Made by a program: the position numbers and the translations under genes | Source of the DNA: Clostridium tertium | GTDB taxonomy: Bacteria > Bacillota > Clostridia > Clostridiales > Clostridiaceae | NCBI RefSeq assembly: GCF_017873245.1 | Contig: NZ_JAGGJY010000015.1 | Span: forward strand, 1-64,000 | Direction: 5' to 3' | Length of the DNA: 64,000 nt | Shown here: in pieces, positions 26,962-34,649 of the stretch | Layout of the letters: each line of letters opens with the position of its first letter | Numbering within the stretch: position 1 is the first letter of the stretch | Notes under the pieces: model-generated | Databases searched by the model: none | What the model saw: the letters and a program-made list of their open reading frames with translations, nothing else | What the model was told of the DNA's origin: nothing

Positions 26962-27126
26962 TCATTTTATTTTTCTACAATCACTCCCATGACACAACTT
27001 ACAAATGTTGTAATTATTTTTCGTTAAACATTGAACAACCCCATCTTCTTCTAATTTCCACATTATTTTTTCTTTACATAACCTTAAATTAAATAATCTA
27101 AATAAATTACTTTTATAATGAATCAT
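26962..27126 (-). CDS. Small protein with C-terminal cysteine cluster, upstream of dnaX
   Basis: The 54-residue ORF starts MIHYKSNLFRLFNLRLCKEK and ends YNICKLCHGSDCRKIK. The tail CKLCHGSDC has a CxxC plus a further Cys and His, typical of a metal site. Its own terminator follows (26887-26922). The ribosome site is weak; an inner ATG at 27063 (MWKLEEDG) is an alternative start giving 33 residues. No family is recognised. The clean coding frame plus terminator support a real gene, but translation is unproven. Confidence 0.5.
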   Translation of the reverse strand: MIHYKSNLFRLFNLRLCKEKIMWKLEEDGVVQCLTKNNYNICKLCHGSDCRKIK

Positions 27127-27255
27127 TTATTATGCTCAGTAATATCTATTAACAGATTTAAAAAATAGGCTAAAATAAATCATATTAACTTACCCTTATG
27201 GTATAATATAACTTGTTCATCCCTTGGGGTGAAATTAAGATATAGAGGTGAACCT

Positions 27256-28098
27256 ATGACAACAAATTTTATATCAAAAACAGATAAATTATTTAAAGAT
27301 ACATTAAATAATATTCTTACAAGTGGAGTAAGTACAGAAGGTCATAAAGTAAGACCAAAATATAAAGATGGCACTCCTGCACACACAATATATATAAATC
27401 AAGTTGTGGAAAAGTATGATATCTCTAAAGGTGAATTTCCTATTACTACACTAAGACCTGTTGCATGGAAATCAGGCATTAAAGAAATTTTATGGATATA
27501 TCAAAAAGCTTCAAATGAACTATCAGTACTTGAAGAAATGGGAATTACTTGGTGGGGAGATTGGGAAGTTAATGGTACAGGAACAATTGGTCAAAGATAT
27601 GGTGCTACTGTAAAAAAATATAATTTAATGAATAAGCTATTAGATGGATTAAAAAATGAGCCTTATACTAGAAGACATATTATAGACTTATATCAATATG
27701 CAGACTTTGAAGAAACACCAGGATTAAACCCTTGTGCATTTCTTACTGTTTGGTCTGTTAGAGATAAGTATCTTGATGTAACACTTCATCAAAGAAGCTC
27801 AGACTATTGTACAGCTGGACATATAAATAAAACTCAATATGTTGCTTTAATGATGATGGTAGCAAGACATGTTGGCCTAAAGCCTGGAGTGTTTATGCAC
27901 GTTGTAGATAATTTACATATTTATGATAGACATGTAGAACAAGCAAAAGAATTAATAGAAAGAACTCCTAGTGATAAACAACCTAAATTAATACTTAAAG
28001 AAGGTAAAACAAATTTCTATGACTTTACTATTGATGATTTTGAAATGGTGGATTACGAGCCAGTTAAACCACAACTAAAATTTGAATTGGGGATATAA
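27256..28098 (+). CDS. thyA: Thymidylate synthase
   Basis: This enzyme methylates dUMP to dTMP using methylene-tetrahydrofolate. The 280-residue protein has the catalytic Cys in LNPCAFLTVW, YTRRHIIDLYQ and the late HVVDNLHIYDRHVEQAKEL, in which the conserved Asp-Asn and H-Y-D motifs are clear. The dUMP-binding stretch reads QRSSDYCTAGHINKTQY, unlike the E. coli version, so it belongs to a divergent clade. Start at 27256 follows AGAGGTG. A TATAAT lies at 27202-27207. The dfrA gene follows after 4 nt. Confidence 0.93.
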   Translation: MTTNFISKTDKLFKDTLNNILTSGVSTEGHKVRPKYKDGTPAHTIYINQVVEKYDISKGEFPITTLRPVAWKSGIKEILWIYQKASNELSVLEEMGITWWGDWEVNGTGTIGQRYGATVKKYNLMNKLLDGLKNEPYTRRHIIDLYQYADFEETPGLNPCAFLTVWSVRDKYLDVTLHQRSSDYCTAGHINKTQYVALMMMVARHVGLKPGVFMHVVDNLHIYDRHVEQAKELIERTPSDKQPKLILKEGKTNFYDFTIDDFEMVDYEPVKPQLKFELGI

Positions 28099-28102
28099 TA
28101 TT

Positions 28103-28588
28103 ATGATAAGTTTAATAGTTGCCATGGATAAAAATAATGGCATTGGAAATAAAAATAAGCTACTTGCTCATATTTCTGAAGACTTAAGGTATTTTAAAAG
28201 AGTAACTGATGGTAATACAATAGTTATGGGATATAACACTTATATGTCATTACCTAAAAGGCCATTACCTAATAGAAGGAATATTGTTCTTACTACTAAA
28301 GACATAAAATTAGAAGGTGCTGTAGTAGTTAATTCTATAGAGAAATTATTAAAATTATTAAATACTGAAGAAGAAACATTTATATGTGGTGGTTCTAGTA
28401 TATATAATCAAATGCTTCCATATGCAGATAAGCTTTATATAACTCATATTTTTGATGAATTTGAAGCTGATACATATTTTCCAGAAATTACAGATGAGTG
28501 GGAAATATCAGAAAGCTTCTGTCATAAAGAAAATATAAATCATAAGCATCCTCATATATTTACGATTTATACAAAAAGCCTTGATTAA
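28103..28588 (+). CDS. dfrA: Dihydrofolate reductase
   Basis: This enzyme regenerates tetrahydrofolate consumed by thymidylate synthase, using NADPH. The 161-residue protein has IVAMDKNNGIGNKNKLLAHI at the N-terminus, the NADPH-site GYNTYMSLPKRPLPNRRNIVL and the CGGSSIYNQML loop. The ATG at 28103 follows GGGGAT and lies 4 nt after thyA; the seven extra codons upstream overlap thyA. The thyA-dfrA pair is a standard operon. Confidence 0.93.
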   Translation: MISLIVAMDKNNGIGNKNKLLAHISEDLRYFKRVTDGNTIVMGYNTYMSLPKRPLPNRRNIVLTTKDIKLEGAVVVNSIEKLLKLLNTEEETFICGGSSIYNQMLPYADKLYITHIFDEFEADTYFPEITDEWEISESFCHKENINHKHPHIFTIYTKSLD

Positions 28589-28672
28589 AATAAATTTTAC
28601 TTTTATAAATCCATCTTTTAAAATAAATAGTTATTTACTCAAATAATTATAACTATATTATGAAATAAAGAT

Positions 28673-28716
28673 AAAGAAAACGAGGGTATCCCATAAGGAA
28701 TGCCCTCGCTTTCTTT
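28673..28716. terminator. Terminator after thyA-dfrA
   Basis: The stem AAAGAAAACGAGGG (28673-28686) pairs with CCCTCGCTTTCTTT (28703-28716, one mismatch), followed by U-rich sequence. Confidence 0.75.
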
Positions 28717-28809
28717 GTCCTATTGTATGTTAATCCTATTGAAGAGTAACCTTTGATTAAATAAATATTCTATGTAATACTTAAACATTTATTTTCTACC
28801 TTTTACATT

Positions 28810-28837
28810 AAAAAAACCCTTCTTTTGGTTAGAAAGG
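28810..28837 (-). terminator. Terminator after the SRP RNA
   Basis: On the minus strand CCTTTCT pairs with AGAAGGG (one G-U) and is followed by seven T. It begins about 13 nt past the SRP RNA end. Confidence 0.7.
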
Positions 28838-28849
28838 CCTAAAATTAAA

Positions 28850-29113
28850 ACCGTGCACCTAGCTTTGACAGTAATCTATAAGCGTTACTATGTAGTTAGC
28901 TCTGACAAGATTGATCCATATCACACGCAGTAATCGCTTATCGCTGCTTCCTTCCGGACCTGACGAGGTTCACGCACTTACGTCGTATGGGACCTTGCCA
29001 TCAACACCACTTGCATAGGCAGACCCTACAGATTAAAGCCTAGGCTAGGAATTCAACCCCGCTATAGCGGATTGCGGGTTACAGGGCACCGCTGACTCCC
29101 CATCTAGCACGGC
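28850..29113 (-). ncRNA. ffs: Signal recognition particle RNA, large Bacillus-type
   Basis: This RNA scaffold of SRP targets membrane and secreted proteins together with Ffh. The minus strand reads GCCGTGCTAGATGGGGAG at the 5' end and closes with the complementary GGTGCACGG. The conserved domain IV apical sequence GTCAGGTCCGGAAGGAAGCA is at about 28951-28970. Total length near 264 nt shows the Alu domain is present, as in Bacillus and Clostridium. It lies 2 nt after tRNA-Ser, so it may be cut from a joint transcript. Ends are placed from pairing and are good to a few bases. Confidence 0.93.
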
Positions 29114-29115
29114 TA

Positions 29116-29205
29116 TGGCGGAGAGAAGGGGATTTGAACCCCTGATAGAGTTTCCCCTATACACGCTTTCCAGGCGTGCTCCTTCGACCACTCGGACATC
29201 TCTCC
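29116..29205 (-). tRNA. tRNA-Ser(GGA)
   Basis: The acceptor GGAGAGA/TCTCTCC is closed, with discriminator G and encoded CCA. The anticodon loop CTGGAAA on stem CACGC/GCGTG gives GGA, reading UCC/UCU serine codons. The long variable arm fits a class II tRNA. It lies directly upstream of the SRP RNA. Confidence 0.95.
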
Positions 29206-29302
29206 ATAAAATAATATATAGCTATTTAATTTTAACTACTGCTATATATTATCACATACTAATTCATATTGCAACATTTAAAACTTGATGTAACTATATT
29301 AC

Positions 29303-30070
29303 CTAAGCAGCCTTATTTTTCTTATTTATCCAAACAATTAAAACTATTCCTAGTAATATTCCAAGTAAGCTTACCATTTGAGCTGTTCTTAGTCCCATAA
29401 ACATTAAACTATCAGTTCTTAATCCTTCTATAAAGAATCTTCCTATTGAATATAAGATCATGTATCCACCAAGAACTATACCATCATTTGCTTCTTTTTT
29501 CTTATAAATAATATAAACCAAAATTGCACAAACTAATAAATTCCATATTGATTCATATAAAAATGTTGGATGATAATAAACTCCATTAATATGCATCCCA
29601 GTTTGTATAAACTCTGGGAACTTACTTATAAACTCTTTAGATACTGGGCCTCCATGAGCTTCTTGATTCATAAAGTTACCCCATCTACCAATTGCTTGGG
29701 CTAATATAACTCCTGGCATTATAACATCTACATATCTTAAGAAGTTTATTTTTCTATACCTTGCAAATATGTAACCTGATAATAATGCAGCTATAACTCC
29801 TCCATGGATTGCCATTCCACCATTTCTTATGTTAATTACATCCATGAATGAATGATAATTTTGATATTCAAAAGCTACATAGTATAACCTTGCTCCAATT
29901 ATTGATATTGGAAAAGTTATTAAAAACGCATCTATTATTATATCATAATCTAAGTTTTTCTTCTTCGCTAACATATATATTAACAACATAGCAGCTAATA
30001 CTCCAAGTGATATTATTATTCCATACCATCTTATTTCTAAGCCAAATAATTCAAAAGCTACTGGATTCAT
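29303..30070 (-). CDS. lgt: Prolipoprotein diacylglyceryl transferase
   Basis: This membrane enzyme adds diacylglycerol from phosphatidylglycerol to the lipobox Cys of prelipoproteins, such as the two lipoproteins in this window. The 255-residue protein has seven predicted spans, the signature GRWGNFMNQEAHG, and the HGGVIAAL segment bearing the essential His. YSIGRFFIEGLRTD near the end is also conserved. GGAGG lies before the ATG. Confidence 0.95.
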   Translation of the reverse strand: MNPVAFELFGLEIRWYGIIISLGVLAAMLLIYMLAKKKNLDYDIIIDAFLITFPISIIGARLYYVAFEYQNYHSFMDVINIRNGGMAIHGGVIAALLSGYIFARYRKINFLRYVDVIMPGVILAQAIGRWGNFMNQEAHGGPVSKEFISKFPEFIQTGMHINGVYYHPTFLYESIWNLLVCAILVYIIYKKKEANDGIVLGGYMILYSIGRFFIEGLRTDSLMFMGLRTAQMVSLLGILLGIVLIVWINKKNKAA

Positions 30071-30170
30071 TTCATTTCCTCCTCTTATAGTAATTATTTT
30101 TAATTATATAACTTTTTAGATAATTATACCAAATAAATATGAATTATTTATAAAGACATACTTATAAATT

Positions 30171-30614
30171 TTATACCTTACTTCTTTGTTTTATAAAAAA
30201 AGACTTTAACAAATCACTACATTCTTGATTGTAACACCACTTAACATCTACATGCCAATTAAATATATTATAGTCTATTAAATTTATAGTAGAGCCACAA
30301 GCTCCCATATCCTTATTAAAAGTTCCTATAAATAATCTTGATATTCTACTTTGTGCTATTGCTGCTGCACACATAGGACAAGGTTCTAATGTTACATACA
30401 TCTCACAACCTGATAGCCTCCAATTATTTAACTTTTTACAGGCCTCTTCTATTGCTAATATCTCTGCATGAGCTGTTGTTAACTTTAATTTTTCTTTTAA
30501 GTTATGTTGACTTGCTATAACTTCTCCATCCTTAACAACAACTACTCCAACTGGAACCTCTCCTATGTTATATGCATTTTTAGCTTCATTTATTGCCAGA
30601 TCCATATAATCCAT
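30171..30614 (-). CDS. tadA: tRNA-specific adenosine deaminase
   Basis: This zinc deaminase makes inosine at wobble position 34 of tRNA-Arg(ACG). The 147-residue protein has zinc motif HAEILAI (His, catalytic Glu) and PCPMCAAAIAQSRI (two Cys). Start at 30614 follows AAGAAGGTG with good spacing; the frame continues upstream into the terminator hairpin of the neighbouring gene, which is not coding. Confidence 0.93.
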   Translation of the reverse strand: MDYMDLAINEAKNAYNIGEVPVGVVVVKDGEVIASQHNLKEKLKLTTAHAEILAIEEACKKLNNWRLSGCEMYVTLEPCPMCAAAIAQSRISRLFIGTFNKDMGACGSTINLIDYNIFNWHVDVKWCYNQECSDLLKSFFIKQRSKV

Positions 30615-30658
30615 AAAATACACCTTCTTATTAAGAATCTTTCCATTATAAAATAAAA

Positions 30659-30689
30659 ATGGAGAACTTAATTTTACATAGTTCTCCAT
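30659..30689 (-). terminator. Terminator after the CNNM/CorC gene
   Basis: The stem ATGGAGAAC/GTTCTCCAT (30659-30667 and 30681-30689) is followed on the minus strand by TTTTTATTTT. It separates the CorC-type gene from tadA. Confidence 0.8.
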
Positions 30690-30701
30690 CTTATCTTTAA
30701 A

Positions 30702-31946
30702 TTAAGTGTATATTCTAACTTTCTTAATTCTATTTTTATCCACTTCTTCAACTACAAATCTGATATTATTAAGATTAACTTCTTCTGATTGCTCAGGAAA
30801 TCTTCCTAATTCACCAATTACTAATCCACCTACAGAATCAAACTCTTCTGATTCCATAGTAACACCTATTAAATCACCAATATGATCTAATCTAGCACTT
30901 CCATCAACGATATATTCATCTTCTTTAACAACTATTATATCGTTATCTTCTTCATCATCATATTCGTCTTCAATTTCTCCAACTACTTCTTCAATTAGAT
31001 CTTCTATAGTAACTATACCAACATTTCCACCATATTCATCTAATACAACGGACATGTGATTTCTAGTTTTTTTCATTTCATTAAATAACTCTGTAATTTT
31101 CTTGAACTCAAAAGTATAATAAGGATCTCTCATGTAATCTGAAATTTTAAAATTCTCCTTACTTTGAGAAGCTATTATTAAGTCCTTGACATTTAATATT
31201 CCTATAACATCATCTATGTTTTGATTATAAACTGGTATTCTTGAGAATTGCTCAGTTTTAATAATATTTATAACTTCATCATAGGTAGCATTTATATCTA
31301 CCGCCACTACATCAACTCTTTGAACCATAACATCCTTGACTTGAGAATCTGCAAATTCGAAGACATTGAATATCATTTCTTTTTCTACATCCTCAAGTAC
31401 TCCCTCTTCTTCACTAACACCTACCATCGTCTTTAGCTCTTCTTCTGTTATAAATGGTTCTGTTGCCTTTGGATCTCCACCTAAAAGTCTTATAAATAAT
31501 CCAGATATAGCTGTAAATATAGCTATAAATGGTCTAAATAACTTAACTACAATATTTATAATTTTACTAACCTTTAAAGCAACACTTTCTGAATTTTGCT
31601 TTGCTATAGATTTTGGAGTTATTTCACCAAATATCAATACTAATATAGTCATTACAATAGTTACAACACCTACTGCACCTTCTCCAAAAGCCTTAACAGC
31701 AACTGATGTTGCAAGTGCAGATGCCCCTATATTAACAATGTTATTTCCTATCAATATTGCTCCTAATAACCTACTTGGATCTTCAGCAAGCTTTTCAACT
31801 AGCTTTGCCCCTTTAACTCCTTCTTCTACCATATGTCTTATTCTAATTTTACTTAGTGCCATTAAGGCAGTTTCTGACATAGAGAAAAATCCTGACATCA
31901 ACAATAATATTACTAATAATACTATCTGCCACGTATAACTCTCCAA
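30702..31946 (-). CDS. Hemolysin/CorC family protein: CNNM, CBS pair and CorC domain
   Basis: The 414-residue membrane protein carries an N-terminal CNNM (DUF21) domain with four spans (about 1-185), a CBS pair (about 200-325, with VMVQRVDVVAVDINATYDEV) and a C-terminal CorC/HlyC domain (about 335-414). Relatives move or sense Mg2+/Co2+. It starts with TTG (31946), which has TAGGAGTG at good distance; no ATG is usable. It is often called hemolysin, but toxin activity is not implied. Confidence 0.88.
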   Translation of the reverse strand: MESYTWQIVLLVILLLMSGFFSMSETALMALSKIRIRHMVEEGVKGAKLVEKLAEDPSRLLGAILIGNNIVNIGASALATSVAVKAFGEGAVGVVTIVMTILVLIFGEITPKSIAKQNSESVALKVSKIINIVVKLFRPFIAIFTAISGLFIRLLGGDPKATEPFITEEELKTMVGVSEEEGVLEDVEKEMIFNVFEFADSQVKDVMVQRVDVVAVDINATYDEVINIIKTEQFSRIPVYNQNIDDVIGILNVKDLIIASQSKENFKISDYMRDPYYTFEFKKITELFNEMKKTRNHMSVVLDEYGGNVGIVTIEDLIEEVVGEIEDEYDDEEDNDIIVVKEDEYIVDGSARLDHIGDLIGVTMESEEFDSVGGLVIGELGRFPEQSEEVNLNNIRFVVEEVDKNRIKKVRIYT

Positions 31947-32163
31947 ATTTATTCACACTCCTAAATTAAATAATTTTTTTATTTTATATTATATCATATC
32001 TTAAAATCAATATAATGATTTTAATAAAAAATTTAAATATCTTTCTATAATATATAATATTTACCACATAAGCTTTATATAATTAAAAATTTAAAATTAT
32101 ATAATTATTTATCTCACTTGTACACATAAAAAGGACTATAACTAATTTTATATTCCTTTTTTT

Positions 32164-32301
32164 GTAGTTACCTTAAAGTCTTTCTTGGTAACTACATATT
32201 TTAATATATTTCTTAGTGAGCACCCATTTTGTAGTTACTTTAATATATTTCTTAGTAACTACACAATTAGTAGTTACCGTAATTTATTTTTTAGTAACTA
32301 C
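32164..32301. repeat. Three 32-nt units with GTAGTTAC/GTAACTAC inverted ends
   Basis: Units at 32164-32195, 32231-32262 and 32270-32301 are each exactly 32 nt, open with GTAGTTAC and close with GTAACTAC. Their 16-nt middles are AT-rich and differ. The 35-nt gap between units 1 and 2 repeats part of unit 2 (TTTAATATATTTCTTAGT). A fourth unit with the same ends and length lies at 61206-61237. Each could form an 8-bp hairpin or bind a dimeric protein. The remainder of 31947-32376 has nothing recognisable. Confidence 0.7.
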
Positions 32302-32378
32302 ACCATATAAATAAACCTTATAAAAATATATCTTACTTTAATACTTTCATTTGTATTCTTAGTATTATAAAAAAACAT

Positions 32379-32418
32379 AAAACCCTCAAGCCTAATAAAA
32401 TTAAGGCTTGAGGGTTTT
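32379..32418. terminator. Terminator after tRNA-Arg
   Basis: This is a perfect 15-bp stem AAAACCCTCAAGCCT (32379-32393) with AGGCTTGAGGGTTTT (32404-32418), directly following the tRNA on the minus strand. Confidence 0.85.
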
Positions 32419-32421
32419 ACT

Positions 32422-32496
32422 TGGTATCCCCAACAGGGATCGAACCTGTATCTGTCCCTTAGGAGGGGACTGTTCTATCCATTGAACTATGGAGAC
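32422..32496 (-). tRNA. tRNA-Arg(CCU)
   Basis: The cloverleaf is complete with encoded CCA. The anticodon stem GTCCC/GGGAC encloses loop CTCCTAA, giving anticodon CCU, which reads AGG. The T arm ACAGGTTCGATCCCTGT is standard. The acceptor stem has two G-U pairs. Confidence 0.94.
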
Positions 32497-32578
32497 ATGA
32501 TTACCAAATAAATTGTATAATAATATTAGGTATATGTCAATATTATCCTACTTCTATAATATCCTCCATAGCAATTAT

Positions 32579-33394
32579 TTATTCTTCCGTTCTTTTAATT
32601 ATTACACCATTTGGCTTTATAATAAAATCCATAGATACCTCTCTAATCTTAGATTTAATATTAATTTTGACTGATAATGATACCTCATATATTCTTCCAC
32701 ATCCATCTAATGATTTTATTTCATCAATATCAATTATTTCACATTTTTGAATACAATACCTTATATTTTTCCCATATGCAATACACAACTGATTTTCTAT
32801 ATATGGATTTAAAAGATTAAGTATAACGCCTTCTTCCATGCTAATTTTAAATTTCTTTTTTCTAAGTATTGCAGATCTTGTTTGCTCAATTAATCCACCT
32901 TCTTCTGGTGATTTAAGTTCATATTCATCACAATCATCTTCTATATACTTATAATTTTTTAATTTTCCCCAATTCTCAACTTTGTAAAATTCATCAAATC
33001 TTGAATTGAATTTTACAAATATGTCTGATTCATTTAATTTAGTGTGTTTTTTTATTAATCCTAAATCCGCCTGCCTTATAGCTGTAATTATCAATGGTAA
33101 AGCATCTCTAAATATTCTATTTCTTTGTATTACTTTATTTTTATCTCTTTCATTTCCATCTACATTTAGATAAAGACATAAAACATAATTATTACCATTT
33201 TCGCACCATCTACCATATACCTCATCTCTTTTATCAGTCACATGATCCTTATTATAATCTTTCGCAACTGTTATTAATATATCTCCTGTATCATCTGAAT
33301 GAGTAACTGTATAGTTACGGGGACTTATTGGACCATCTTGAGATATCCCCTTCTTAAAATCAATTATAAGTTTATTTGGGTCTAGTTTATTCAA
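32579..33394 (-). CDS. Staygreen (SGR) family protein
   Basis: The 271-residue protein has an N-terminal staygreen domain (about residues 4-135): LDPNKLIIDF, then PRNYTVTHSDDTGDILITVA, matching the PRxYTLTHSD signature of plant SGR proteins. SGR enzymes remove Mg from chlorophyll in plants; bacterial relatives exist in non-photosynthetic Firmicutes, where the true substrate is unknown. Residues 140-271 are a further, unassigned region. The start is TTG with AGAGGTGAAAGG upstream. It is single and downstream of no clear partner. Confidence 0.72.
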   Translation of the reverse strand: MNKLDPNKLIIDFKKGISQDGPISPRNYTVTHSDDTGDILITVAKDYNKDHVTDKRDEVYGRWCENGNNYVLCLYLNVDGNERDKNKVIQRNRIFRDALPLIITAIRQADLGLIKKHTKLNESDIFVKFNSRFDEFYKVENWGKLKNYKYIEDDCDEYELKSPEEGGLIEQTRSAILRKKKFKISMEEGVILNLLNPYIENQLCIAYGKNIRYCIQKCEIIDIDEIKSLDGCGRIYEVSLSVKINIKSKIREVSMDFIIKPNGVIIKRTEE

Positions 33395-33710
33395 AACCTT
33401 TCACCTCTAAAATACTTTTTATTACTTACTATATGTTTATTTTACTTATATAGTTACTTAAATTATTAATTGCATTTACATATGAATATTATTACATTAT
33501 ATTATAAAACTCCCATATAGCTTCAATTGTATATCATCAAACTAATTATCCATATAATTATAGTTATTTAGTCTCTACTGTTTCGTTATCCCTCTATAAA
33601 TATTAAATTCATCTTTTAAAGTTATCTATTTATATACTTTTATATGCTTTAACTTTGTTATATACTTTATTTATGAAATTTTTAATAAATATTGAAAGGA
33701 TTTGATTTAC

Positions 33711-34436
33711 ATGCTTAGATCCATTGCTTGGTATATAGTCTTCTTTGTAGGGTTACTACTTAGTATGCCTAGTATGATAAAAACTAAAAGACTTGATAAA
33801 AAAGGTTTAGAAAATGAAAAGGAAAAACTTGTTCATAAAGCAACTACAGCTTGGGCTAATAGTCTTTTAAAAGTTGCCGGAGTTAAGGTTACAGTTCACG
33901 GACTAGAAAATCTGCCTAAGGATCAAAATGTATTGTTTATAGGAAATCATCAAGGGAATTTTGATATTCCAATATATATAACTAAAATTCCTGGATTAAA
34001 AGGATTTGTATCTAAAATAGAGGTAAAAAAAATTCCTGGAGTTAGTACATGGATGGAATACATGCATTGTATCTTTATGGATAGAAGTAATTTAAGAAAA
34101 GCTGGTGAAGCTATAATTCAAGGCGTTAAAGTATTGAAAAATGGTCATTCATTAGTTATATTCCCAGAAGGTACAAGAAGTAAAAGTGATAAAATGGGCG
34201 AATTTAAAGCTGGTAGTTTTAAATTAGCTACAAAATCTAAAGTTCCTATAGTACCTGTTACAATGAGCGGATCTTATAAAATAATGGAATCTAACAAGAA
34301 AAAATGGATTGTACAACCTGCTCATGTAGATTTATATATCCACCCAGCTATAGAAACTGCTAATTTAACCAAAGAAGAACAAGATGCTTTACCTAAAAAA
34401 GTTTATGAAATAATTAAAAGCAAATTACCTAATTAA
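33711..34436 (+). CDS. plsC: 1-acyl-sn-glycerol-3-phosphate acyltransferase
   Basis: This membrane-linked enzyme adds the second acyl chain to make phosphatidic acid. The 241-residue protein has an N-terminal membrane segment, the catalytic NHQGNFD (a variant of NHxxxxD), and FPEGTRSK for substrate binding. The ATG at 33711 follows GAAAGGA; a TTG three codons earlier is less likely. The upstream 315-bp gap (33395-33710) shows no gene and should hold both divergent promoters. Confidence 0.92.
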   Translation: MLRSIAWYIVFFVGLLLSMPSMIKTKRLDKKGLENEKEKLVHKATTAWANSLLKVAGVKVTVHGLENLPKDQNVLFIGNHQGNFDIPIYITKIPGLKGFVSKIEVKKIPGVSTWMEYMHCIFMDRSNLRKAGEAIIQGVKVLKNGHSLVIFPEGTRSKSDKMGEFKAGSFKLATKSKVPIVPVTMSGSYKIMESNKKKWIVQPAHVDLYIHPAIETANLTKEEQDALPKKVYEIIKSKLPN

Positions 34437-34439
34437 AAA

Positions 34440-34625
34440 AGTGAAAAATGAAAGAATTAAAGAGTTGAAAAATTGAAGAGATAATTCAACTTTGTTGAAT
34501 TATGAAAATGAAATAGCTAATAAAAAAGATAGTAGATGGATTATGTAAAACAAATCTATCTACTATCTTTTTTATTAAAGATTCAAAGTACCTTCTATTC
34601 AAAAATCCTTTCACTTTTTTCCCTT
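34440..34625. repeat. Gene-free element with A-rich and T-rich ends, containing a terminator
   Basis: An A-rich end (from 34440, GTGAAAAATGAAAGAATT) and a T-rich end (to about 34625) are rough inverted copies. Bases 34586-34607 match 14701-14722 at 19 of 22 positions. AATTCAACTTTGTTGAATT forms a small palindrome. A strong 19-bp hairpin (34519-34537 with 34558-34576) with T-tract serves as terminator for plsC and perhaps for the MATE gene. Confidence 0.5.
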
Positions 34626-34649
34626 TTCACCATTGATTTTAATTCTCAT

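Noticed and set aside
26840-27240. 6S RNA or other noncoding RNA upstream of dnaX
   Set aside because: No 6S-like long double hairpin could be drawn; the hairpin is better explained as terminator of the small Cys-rich ORF.
31366-31938. 190-residue Ser/Thr-rich open frame opposite the CorC-type gene
   Set aside because: It is a shadow of the real gene; its composition mirrors the antisense of a membrane protein and no ribosome site precedes it.
32164-32301. CRISPR array
   Set aside because: The units have conserved ends and variable middles, the reverse of repeat-spacer order; only three are clustered, spacing is uneven and no cas gene is present.
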